DNA of 64,000 nucleotides from contig NZ_AJYZ02000037.1 of assembly GCF_000272045.2 (NCBI RefSeq), positions 349,290 through 413,289 of the forward strand, in the 5' to 3' direction. Source of the DNA: Vibrio crassostreae 9ZC13 (GTDB lineage: Bacteria > Pseudomonadota > Gammaproteobacteria > Enterobacterales > Vibrionaceae). The position numbers were made by a program, and so were the translations under genes. Shown here piece by piece: positions 56,928 to 64,000 of this stretch; position 1 is the stretch's first letter; each line of letters begins with the position of its first letter. The notes beneath the pieces are model-generated. The model searched no databases. It had not been told where the DNA came from and saw nothing but the letters and a program-made list of their open reading frames with translations.

Positions 56928-59900
56928 CTAGTTAATGTTTGGACCTAACCACTTCTCAGCTTCCAACATATCCCAGCCCTTACGATCAGCATAGCTATCC
57001 ACTTGATCCTGTTGAATCTGTGCAATAGCAAAGTATCTAGCATCAGGGTGTGAGAAATACATACCCGACACTGAGGCACCTGGCCACATTGCGTAACTCG
57101 TGGTTAGTGACATGTCGATGGCTTTTTCAACGTCCATCAACTCCCACAACGTGCCTTTCTCTGTATGTTCTGGGCAAGCAGGGTAACCCGGAGCTGGACG
57201 AATACCTTGGTACTTCTCTCGAATCAAATCGTCGTTAGACAAATCCTCATCAGGCGAGTAACCCCAAATGTCCTTTCTCACTTCTTTGTGTAAATATTCT
57301 GCAAACGCTTCAGCCAAACGGTCCGCAACCGCCTGAATCATAATCGCATTGTAATCATCACCATTAGCTTTATATTCATCAGCAAGCTCTCGCTCACCAA
57401 TACCGCCAGTAACCGCAAAGCCACCAATCCAGTCAGCTTTACCGCTTTCTTTTGGCGCAATGTAATCAGACAAACAGTAGTTAAAGCCTTTTGGTTTCTC
57501 TGTTTGTTGACGAAGATTGTGTAGAACTTTTAGAACTTCGGTACGAGATTCATCGGTATACACCTCAATATCATCACCAACACTGTTCGCTGGGAACATG
57601 GCACACATACCACGCGCTTCAAGCAGCTTCTCTTTCTCTACGCGATCCAGTAAATCATTAGCATCTTTGAATAAACGTTTTGCCTCTTCACCCACTTCTT
57701 CATGATCAAGGATTGCAGGGTATTTACCAACCAATGACCATGTCATAAAGAATGGAGTCCAATCGATGTACTGACGCAAAGTTGCCACATCAAAATCATT
57801 GAAGATATGAACTCCCGGCTTAGCGGGTGCCGGTGGCGTATACGCATCCCAATCGATAGCAACTTTATTGGCACGAGCTCTTTCAAGCGTGACAGGCTTG
57901 GTACGAGGCTTCTTACGATTGTGCTGATCTCGAACGCGATCGTAATCGATATCCAGCTTCTCAACGAAAGCGGGTTTCAATTCATCAGAAAGTAGTGAAG
58001 TACAAACACCCACTGCACGCGAGGCATTATTTACGTATACAACAGGTTCTGAATAATTCTGCTCAATCTTAACTGCTGTGTGAGCTTTAGATGTGGTTGC
58101 GCCGCCAATCAGAAGAGGCAGCTTGAAACCCTGTCTCTCCATTTCTTTAGCAACATGTACCATTTCATCAAGAGACGGTGTAATCAGCCCAGACAGGCCA
58201 ATAATGTCGACATTCTCTTCTTTCGCTACTTTGAGAATCTTCTCGCAAGAAACCATCACACCTAAGTCGATAATTTCGTAGTTATTACACTGTAAAACCA
58301 CACCAACGATATTTTTACCGATATCGTGAACGTCACCTTTAACGGTCGCTAACAAAATCTTACCGTTAGTTGCGCCCACTTCTTTGGATGCATTAATGAA
58401 TGGTTCTAAATGGGCAACCGCCTGTTTCATCACACGCGCAGACTTTACAACCTGTGGTAAGAACATCTTACCTTCACCAAACAGGTCACCAACAACGTTC
58501 ATTCCGTCCATTAGAGGACCTTCAATCACTTCAATAGGACGAGAGGCATTAACACGAGCTTCTTCGGTATCTTCAACAATAAAGTCGGTGATACCTTTTA
58601 CCAAAGAGTGCTCCAAACGCTTCTCTACAGGCCAAGTTCGCCACTCTAATGCAGATTTATCTTCAACCTTACCAACAGCACGCTCTAGGTATTCGGTCGC
58701 CATATCCAGCAATCTTTCAGTCGAATCATCACGACGGTTTAGTACGACATCTTCAACAGCATCACGCAGATCTTCTGGAACATTATCGTAAATTTCCAAC
58801 TGACCAGCGTTTACAATGCCCATATCCATACCGTTTTTAAAACAGTGATATAGGAATACCGCGTGAATAGCCTCACGGACGTAGTTATTACCACGGAATG
58901 AGAATGAAACATTCGACACACCGCCAGAGATCATCGCATGCGGGAGATCGCGTTTGATGTCTCCTACTGCTTCAATGAAATCAACCGCATAGTTATTATG
59001 CTCATCGATACCAGTAGCCACTGCGAAAATATTCGGGTCAAAAATAATATCTTCTGGTGGGAAACCGACTTCATCAACAAGAATGTTGTAGGCATTGGTA
59101 CAGATTTCGACTTTACGCTCTCGAGTATCAGCCTGCCCGACTTCATCAAACGCCATCACGATCACAGCAGCACCATAACGACGAACTAATTTGGCTTGCT
59201 CAACAAACTTCTCTTTGCCTTCTTTTAGAGAGATTGAGTTAACGATGCCTTTGCCTTGAATACACTTTAGGCCAGCTTCGATAACTTCCCACTTAGAAGA
59301 ATCGACCATAACAGGTACTTTCGAGATTTCAGGTTCTGAAGCACATAGATTCAGGAATTTAACCATACACGCCTCGGCGTCTAGCATCCCTTCATCCATG
59401 TTGATATCGATAATTTGAGCACCATTCTCGACTTGCTCTCGAGCTACACTCAAGGCTTCGTCGTAGAGCTCTTCTTTGATAAGGCGCTTAAAGCGTGCAG
59501 AGCCGGTAACATTGGTCCGCTCACCTACATTCACGAACAAAGATTCTTTAGCTATCGTCAGTGGCTCTAGTCCCGAAAGACGACAAGAAACTGGTAAGTC
59601 TGGCAATTGACGCGGCGTTACACCTTCAACGGCCTCAGCCATTTGACGGATATGCTCTGGAGTAGTACCACAACACCCACCAATTAGGTTCAAGAAGCCA
59701 CTTTCAGCCCACTCTTTAACATGTTCAGCCATATCCTCAGGAGAAAGGTCATACTCGCCAAATGCATTAGGCAAACCCGCATTAGGGTGAGCAGAAACAT
59801 TGCACTCTGAGATACGAGACATCTCACCGACATACTCACGCAGTTCATCAGGGCCCAATGCACAGTTCAATCCAAATGAGATTGGTTTTACATGACGAAG

Positions 59901-60605
59901 GGCGTTGTAGAATGCTTCTGTCGTCTGTCCTGAAAGGGTACGACCTGATGCGTCAGTGATGGTACCGGAAATCATCACTGGAAGAGCAATACCCACCTCT
60001 TCAAAAACAGATTCAACGGCAAAGGCACACGCTTTCGCGTTTAACGTATCAAAGATAGTTTCAATAAGAATTAAATCTGAACCGCCCTTAATGAGCGCGC
60101 GAGTCGATTCAGAATAGGCTTCAACCAGTTCGTCAAAGCTAACATTACGGTAACCTGGATCGTTTACATCAGGCGAGATAGAACAAGTTCGGTTGGTAGG
60201 GCCTAATACACCCGCGACGAAGCGAGGTTTATCTGGGGTCTTTGCAGTCCATTCATCAGCTGCTTCACGAGCAAGCTTGGCAGCAGCAAAGTTAATCTCT
60301 TCACTAAGGCTTTCCATATCATAGTCGGCCATAGCGATGGTTGTAGCGTTAAAGGTATTGGTTTCGAGGATGTCAGCCCCAGCTTCCAAGTATTCTGAAT
60401 GGATATCTTTGATAAGCTTAGGCTGTGTAAGAACTAAAAGGTCATTGTTGCCCTTTAAGTCACTGTGCCAATCAGCAAAGCGTTCACCACGATAGTCTTG
60501 CTCTTCCAATTTATAATCCTGAATCATGGTGCCCATGCCACCATCAATCAGTAAAATTCGTTGCTTCAACAGAGCGTCAATCTTTTGCCTTACATTACTT
60601 CCCAC
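56928..60605 (-). CDS. metH: cobalamin-dependent methionine synthase MetH
   Basis: Transfers a methyl group from methyltetrahydrofolate to homocysteine via cobalamin. The 1225-residue protein has all four modules: homocysteine domain with zinc cysteines in GLNCALG and [11 protein letters not shown], the pterin domain ([16 protein letters not shown]), the cobalamin domain with the base-off His in DVHDIGKN (about 757), and the C-terminal AdoMet reactivation domain ([12 protein letters not shown]). The start is GTG with GAGG 8 bases upstream. Tandem MetJ-like boxes lie about 50 bases further up. Antisense open frames inside it are shadows. Confidence 0.97.
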   Translation of the reverse strand: MGSNVRQKIDALLKQRILLIDGGMGTMIQDYKLEEQDYRGERFADWHSDLKGNNDLLVLTQPKLIKDIHSEYLEAGADILETNTFNATTIAMADYDMESLSEEINFAAAKLAREAADEWTAKTPDKPRFVAGVLGPTNRTCSISPDVNDPGYRNVSFDELVEAYSESTRALIKGGSDLILIETIFDTLNAKACAFAVESVFEEVGIALPVMISGTITDASGRTLSGQTTEAFYNALRHVKPISFGLNCALGPDELREYVGEMSRISECNVSAHPNAGLPNAFGEYDLSPEDMAEHVKEWAESGFLNLIGGCCGTTPEHIRQMAEAVEGVTPRQLPDLPVSCRLSGLEPLTIAKESLFVNVGERTNVTGSARFKRLIKEELYDEALSVAREQVENGAQIIDINMDEGMLDAEACMVKFLNLCASEPEISKVPVMVDSSKWEVIEAGLKCIQGKGIVNSISLKEGKEKFVEQAKLVRRYGAAVIVMAFDEVGQADTRERKVEICTNAYNILVDEVGFPPEDIIFDPNIFAVATGIDEHNNYAVDFIEAVGDIKRDLPHAMISGGVSNVSFSFRGNNYVREAIHAVFLYHCFKNGMDMGIVNAGQLEIYDNVPEDLRDAVEDVVLNRRDDSTERLLDMATEYLERAVGKVEDKSALEWRTWPVEKRLEHSLVKGITDFIVEDTEEARVNASRPIEVIEGPLMDGMNVVGDLFGEGKMFLPQVVKSARVMKQAVAHLEPFINASKEVGATNGKILLATVKGDVHDIGKNIVGVVLQCNNYEIIDLGVMVSCEKILKVAKEENVDIIGLSGLITPSLDEMVHVAKEMERQGFKLPLLIGGATTSKAHTAVKIEQNYSEPVVYVNNASRAVGVCTSLLSDELKPAFVEKLDIDYDRVRDQHNRKKPRTKPVTLERARANKVAIDWDAYTPPAPAKPGVHIFNDFDVATLRQYIDWTPFFMTWSLVGKYPAILDHEEVGEEAKRLFKDANDLLDRVEKEKLLEARGMCAMFPANSVGDDIEVYTDESRTEVLKVLHNLRQQTEKPKGFNYCLSDYIAPKESGKADWIGGFAVTGGIGERELADEYKANGDDYNAIMIQAVADRLAEAFAEYLHKEVRKDIWGYSPDEDLSNDDLIREKYQGIRPAPGYPACPEHTEKGTLWELMDVEKAIDMSLTTSYAMWPGASVSGMYFSHPDARYFAIAQIQQDQVDSYADRKGWDMLEAEKWLGPNIN

Positions 60606-60655
60606 GGTACAACCTCATTCCTTTAATTATCCCTCCATCCTATCACACATTAAAA

Positions 60656-60671
60656 AGGAGTCTAGACGTCT
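60656..60671 (-). promoter_or_regulatory. tandem met boxes (MetJ operator) upstream of metH
   Basis: AGGAGTCT followed without gap by AGACGTCT gives two adjacent 8-bp met boxes, the second a perfect consensus and the first 6 of 8. MetJ binds tandem met boxes cooperatively with S-adenosylmethionine. They lie in the short divergent region and could also influence the antiporter gene. Confidence 0.75.
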
Positions 60672-60774
60672 AAAAAAGGAAATTGATTACTGAGTCATGA
60701 CAAAAAAATGTTTGCTATTTGAGCATGAGACAACGAAAATTCATATTCATACTTTGTTACATGTTGGAATCCCA

Positions 60775-62055
60775 ATGTCGGTCTATTACACCTTATGCTT
60801 CTTGTCCGCTGCAGCCATGCTTATTGCTTTCGTGAATACAAAAATTGGTAAAATGCAGACAACCATCGCCATCACAGCAGGCTCAATGATGTTATCTCTA
60901 TTGATTATCATTGCGGGACAAAACAATTGGTTCCAATTGGCTGACATCGCCTCAGAAACCGTTGCCAGTATCAATTTTGAAGATTTCCTTCTAAAAGGGA
61001 TATTAGGATTCTTACTATTTGCAGGCGGTTTGGGAATCAAATTACCAAACCTAAAAGACCAGAAATGGGAAATAACAGTACTCGCGTTAGGTGCTACGCT
61101 GTTTTCAACATTCTTTATCGGTTTTGTGCTGTACGGGTTTTGCCAGTTCATCGGTATTCAATTTGATCTGATTTACTGCCTACTCTTTGGCTCGCTAATC
61201 TCTCCAACCGATCCCATCGCCGTGCTAGCAATAGTAAAGAAACTCGACGCTCCCAGAAGAATCTCTACTCAAATCGAGGGAGAATCTCTATTCAACGATG
61301 GTTTTGGCTTAGTTATCTTCGTAACCCTATTTACTATCGCATTCGGCACAGAAGCGCCAACCGTCGGTAGTGTGACCATGCTATTCGTTCAAGAGGCGAT
61401 TGGCGGCATTGTCTATGGTTTTGTTTTAGGTCTTGTATTCCACTACCTAATCAGCAATACCGATGACCACTCGATGGAGTTGCTATTAACCATCGGCATC
61501 CCAACTGCTGGTTATGCGTTTGCTGAAGTTCTACATGTATCAGGACCATTAGCGATGGTGGTCTCAGGTATCATGATTGGTAACTGGACTCGCTTTATCG
61601 GATTCTCAAAAGAGAGTGAAGATCACTTAGATCATTTCTGGGAATTGATAGATGAATTCTTAAACGGCGTATTATTCCTACTAATTGGTATGTCGATGCT
61701 GTTATTCAAATTCCACCAAGAAGATTGGATCTTAATGGCTTTCGCAGTCCCTCTAGTATTGAGTGCACGTTACTTGAGTGTTTTCTTGTCTTACATCGGA
61801 TTTAAACGCTTTAGAACTTACAACCCGTGGTCGATTAAGATTCTAACTTGGGGTGGTTTACGCGGTGGCTTAGCACTAGCCATGGCACTTTCAATCCCTT
61901 CAGGTATCTGGGTAATTGAAGACAAAGCAATCGATGTTAAAGAGATAATCCTTGTCATGACATACGCCGTTGTTGTGTTCTCTATTCTAGTTCAAGGCTC
62001 AACAATCACTCCTATGATAGAGAAAGCAAAACAAGCAGAGAAAGAGCTAGATTAA
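60775..62055 (+). CDS. CPA1 family Na+(K+)/H+ antiporter
   Basis: A 426-residue transporter with about 12 transmembrane helices, NhaP/NHE type. The functional core shows SLISPTDPIAVLAIVKKL and EGESLFNDGFGLVIFV with the conserved ND ion-binding pair, and later WGGLRGGLALAMALSIP. It exports Na+ or K+ for protons in pH and salt homeostasis. I chose ATG at 60775 because the protein then begins at the first helix (MSVYYTLCFLSAAAM). An ATG at 60697 would add 26 mostly hydrophilic residues with only a distant ribosome binding site. Confidence 0.88.
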   Translation: MSVYYTLCFLSAAAMLIAFVNTKIGKMQTTIAITAGSMMLSLLIIIAGQNNWFQLADIASETVASINFEDFLLKGILGFLLFAGGLGIKLPNLKDQKWEITVLALGATLFSTFFIGFVLYGFCQFIGIQFDLIYCLLFGSLISPTDPIAVLAIVKKLDAPRRISTQIEGESLFNDGFGLVIFVTLFTIAFGTEAPTVGSVTMLFVQEAIGGIVYGFVLGLVFHYLISNTDDHSMELLLTIGIPTAGYAFAEVLHVSGPLAMVVSGIMIGNWTRFIGFSKESEDHLDHFWELIDEFLNGVLFLLIGMSMLLFKFHQEDWILMAFAVPLVLSARYLSVFLSYIGFKRFRTYNPWSIKILTWGGLRGGLALAMALSIPSGIWVIEDKAIDVKEIILVMTYAVVVFSILVQGSTITPMIEKAKQAEKELD

Positions 62056-62073
62056 TATCTAAATAGATCAACC

Positions 62074-62102
62074 AAGGCCGCCTACTTTAGGTGGCCTTTT
62101 TT
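62074..62102 (+). terminator. terminator after the antiporter gene
   Basis: AAGGCCGCCT pairs with AGGTGGCCTT over a 5-base loop (one G-U pair), followed by TTTTATA. Confidence 0.88.
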
Positions 62103-62550
62103 ATACCTAATGAAAGTCAAACTCGCCAATTCCCTCACTGAAGTTATCGTTGAAAGGTATGCGTGGAACATAGAGATTATATCGATATTTGATACCGCGA
62201 GTATTTGAGTAGTCGAAAGCCTTGTTGTGGGTATCCAGAACTCTTTAAGTAGGTTAAGTCATACAGAGAACTCGTTCTTGTGCGCACTCGCTAGTCTACC
62301 CAATAACCCACTCTCAAGTTATATAAGCTTCAATCGAAAGACTTCACCTTTCACCTGGAAACAAAAATAACGGGACTCAACGTCTCGCTAGAATAGCGTT
62401 AGTTATTAACAGGACTGTGGAGCTAGATGAGTGGTGAACGGTTTGAACTAAGTCATTAAATACCGCAAGGCTGCACTAAATCAGTGTTCGATAGAGATAG
62501 CTAAAGGAACACATGGTACTTCAAGTGATACTTGTAAAAATGACAGGAAT

Positions 62551-62611
62551 AAAAAGCGCTAGCATTTCTGCCGAGACGTGCAGACTAGAGTCTTAAATAT
62601 GGCAAGGCTGG
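62551..62611 (-). pseudogene. decayed copy of tRNA-Trp 3' end with terminator (copy A)
   Basis: AAAAAGCGCTAGCATTTCTG and then TTAAATATGGCAAGGCTGGA correspond to the terminator and 3' end of the tRNA-Trp gene at the right window edge (AAAAAGGCTCTAGCATTTCTG and TTAAATATGGCAGGGGTGGA). About 20 bases are inserted between the two parts and the hairpin has decayed. Confidence 0.55.
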
Positions 62612-62698
62612 AATGAGTAGGCACTCCGGAGATTCGAGCACGCAGGTGAGCTAGGAGCGCCTAGTTATCCCAACATTACTTCGTAGAAGCAGCAGATA

Positions 62699-62790
62699 CA
62701 AAAAAGCCCCAGTATTTCTGCTGAGGCTTAGTATATGGAAAGGTTGGAGGTTTAGACTCCCAACACGCGCTGTTTTGGTAAGTAGGAGAA
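62699..62790 (-). pseudogene. decayed tRNA-Trp-like copy with terminator (copy B)
   Basis: CAAAAAAGCCCCAGTATTTC, CTGCTGAGGCTTAGTATATGG, and then ACTCCCAACACGCG and GTTTTGG follow the tRNA-Trp terminator and gene in order on the minus strand. The ACTCCCAACAC segment equals the T-arm and variable region of bacterial tRNA-Trp, and GTTTTGG equals the anticodon-loop region. Acceptor and T stems are broken, so it is a non-functional remnant. Confidence 0.6.
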
Positions 62791-62818
62791 TCCGCGGCTT
62801 TGCTAATGGCGTATATTA

Positions 62819-63929
62819 TACCAATCCGGAAAATTAACTGTTCAGGTCAATCCAATCTCTTGTACACATTTTTGTGACGCGATCTTTGCACTCAAGAAAT
62901 CCATTCCAAGCGCTACAGACCTTCGAAACAATATCGTTATAATCAATGAAGTTTTGGTTTGCTAGATAGTGTTGCCTTAACCAACTCCACACTTGCTCTA
63001 TAGGGTTAAGCTCTGGTGAGTATGGCGGCAATTTGATAATACTGACATTATCAAATGGGTTAGCAATATCATCGGTATGCCATCCTGCGCCATCCATTAT
63101 TACCACTGAATGACGGTCTTTTTCTGTGACTTTAGATATCTGCTCTAGATGGTTTATCATGATGTCTTTGTTAACCCAAGGGACGACCATTGCCTCACCA
63201 ATCCCTCTCGATGGGCACACTGAGCCAAACAAATAAGCGTATTCAAATTGCTGCTGTTTTACTACGCGAGGTCTCGTTCCACGAGTAGCCCAAAGACGTG
63301 TTGTTGTGTTCTGCTGACCAAACCTAGCTTCGTCTTGAAACCAGACATCAACACTCTCTAGCCCAATATGGCCGGGGATCTTAAGGATCGTTTCGATTTG
63401 GAATTTTTTTAAAATCGTCTTGTATTTGCTGTGATTGTTTAGGGTGTTTGGAACGAGAAGTTATCCAAGAAAAACCCATGTGGTCGAGGAGATAATAGAT
63501 GGAATTAGGGTGGTAGTGCTTGTCAAAGTGTTTAACGATGTAGTCATGTATATCGCTTCCAACAAGGCGGCCACCAGAAGGTGATTCAGCTTCTTTTTTT
63601 ATGAAGGCACTGAGTTGAGCCCGCTGCTCATCGGTGAGGTATGCAGGCCTACCAGTCCGAGGTTTTTCTTGAAGTCCTTCTAGGCCTTCTTCAAAAAAAA
63701 TCCGAACCCATTTATTGACACTGGTTCGACTGACTTTGAGAGATTTTGCAATTTGTGTACGAGAGAGGCCGTCTTTAAAGTGTGCGAGCGCAAGTAAACG
63801 CATCTTCATCTGAATGGTTTTTTGCTGGCTCGCAAGCTTTTTGAAGTCAGTGTTATTAAGGCTATCCATGGCTAAATTTCACAATAATTCATCAATCTTA
63901 ATTAGATCACATTTTTACTTTAATTGGTA
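62819..63929 (-). mobile_element. IS630-family insertion sequence, about 1.1 kb
   Basis: The ends read TACCAAT (62819-62825) and ATTGGTA (63923-63929), so the element is probably CCAAT...ATTGG flanked by the TA dinucleotide that IS630 members duplicate. Only about five terminal bases match perfectly, so the exact ends are approximate. It holds one transposase gene interrupted by a one-base frame break. It lies between the tRNA-Trp-like remnants and the real tRNA-Trp terminator. Confidence 0.7.
62834..63869 (-). pseudogene. IS630 family transposase, one-base frame break
   Basis: The first part (63869-63381, 162 residues) carries the HTH region (LSRTQIAKSLKVSRTSVNKW). It ends after a wrong-frame tail at a run of seven A (minus strand, around 63400). 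With six A the frame would continue as KKFQIETILKIPGHIGLES and on to the second part. The joined protein retains the DDE triad: VWFQDEARFG, VVIMDGAGWHTD and LPPYSPELNPIEQVWSWL. So it is either a frameshifted pseudogene or one that relies on programmed slippage at the A-run. Length would be about 345 residues, normal for this family. Confidence 0.8.
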
Positions 63930-63944
63930 TTAGATTCAGAAAGC

Positions 63945-63975
63945 AAAAAGGCTCTAGCATTTCTGCTAGAGCCTT
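63945..63975 (-). terminator. terminator after tRNA-Trp
   Basis: On the minus strand AAGGCTCTAGCA pairs perfectly with TGCTAGAGCCTT over a 4-base loop and is followed by TTTGC. It ends the tRNA transcript that enters from the right edge. Confidence 0.88.
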
Positions 63976-63980
63976 AAATA

Positions 63981-64000
63981 TGGCAGGGGTGGAGAGATTC
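63981..64000 (-). tRNA. tRNA-Trp, 3' end only (cut by window edge)
   Basis: The minus strand reads GAATCTCTCCACCCCTGCCA, which gives the T-loop end, T-stem, acceptor arm CACCCCT, discriminator G and encoded CCA. The acceptor implies a 5' AGGGGTG, matching tRNA-Trp of gammaproteobacteria (E. coli AGGGGCG). The anticodon is outside the window, so the assignment rests on the acceptor. Confidence 0.75.

Larger units (their letters stand above)
62103..62818. other. about 700-base non-coding region with tRNA-associated decay
   Basis: No convincing gene is visible. The right half holds two degenerate copies of the unit formed by the tRNA-Trp 3' end plus its terminator (62551-62611 and 62699-62790). 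A third, weaker similarity to the same unit may lie around 62440-62490. In the left half (62103-62440) I recognise no other structure. Confidence 0.6.

Noticed and set aside
58384..58791. 135-codon plus-strand open frame inside metH
   Set aside because: Antisense to the conserved pterin/cobalamin region of metH, with no support for expression.
62834..63232. Separate gene for a small DDE protein
   Set aside because: The frame continues upstream without a stop to the A-run near 63400, so this is the C-terminal part of one IS630 transposase rather than a gene of its own.

Overview
The window is a stretch of a Vibrio main chromosome; a relative of the Splendidus clade is my guess, and species cannot be settled from sequence alone. 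The evidence is the complete mannose-sensitive haemagglutinin (MSHA) type IV pilus locus, a QstR-type competence regulator between ssb and galU, and a gene order that follows the Vibrio cholerae block running from mdh/argR to metH. Nearly all genes are chromosomal core. The accessory DNA is one IS66-family element and one IS630-family element, the latter beside decayed tRNA-like remnants.

Layout. Positions 1-5600 hold the 5' end of mdh (minus), argR, and a three-gene TAXI-type TRAP transporter operon (binding protein, fused permease, universal stress protein), with several mRNA hairpins and candidate ArgR and CRP sites. An intact IS66 element with an exact 8-bp target duplication occupies 5628-7996, just behind a D-2-hydroxyacid dehydrogenase gene. 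From 8000 to 16100 come that dehydrogenase, rluA, a divergent Nramp-family transporter, rapA and a PIN-PhoH ATPase. From 16129 to 27011, all on the minus strand, lie tldD, a nitrilase-family amidase, yhdP, rng, maf and mreD-mreC-mreB. From 27162 to 46220, also minus, is the MSHA locus in the order mshH-I-J-K-L-M-N-E-G-F-B-A-C-D-O-P-Q (direction of transcription). Then come ssb (minus) and qstR, galU, uvrA and a PglL/Wzy-type ligase (plus). The last part has a class V aminotransferase (minus), a lysine riboswitch with an aspartokinase gene, metH (minus, with tandem MetJ-like boxes), a CPA1 Na+/H+ antiporter, a non-coding stretch with tRNA-Trp-like remnants, the IS630 element, and the 3' end of a tRNA-Trp gene at the right edge.

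How the genes fit together. The MSHA locus sits between the csrD-like mshH and mreB, neighbours in E. coli, so pilus genes occupy an otherwise conserved cell-shape and RNA-turnover neighbourhood (csrD, mreBCD, maf, rng, yhdP, tldD). Cyclic-di-GMP is a plausible common thread: MshE carries tandem MshEN-type motifs, MshH is a degenerate GGDEF-EAL protein, and the QstR-like regulator has a VpsT-like pseudo-receiver. A possible protein O-glycosylation ligase lies a few genes from the pilins. Amino-acid regulation shows as a lysine riboswitch, MetJ-like boxes and possible ARG boxes.

I did not find a clearly undescribed multi-gene system. The most unusual items are the Nramp homologue lacking the canonical metal-site motif, a 14-codon internal repeat in maf next to its catalytic motif, the tRNA-Trp-like remnants, the one-base frame break in the IS630 transposase, a small ORF with a strong ribosome binding site upstream of the PhoH gene, and several intra-operon hairpins.
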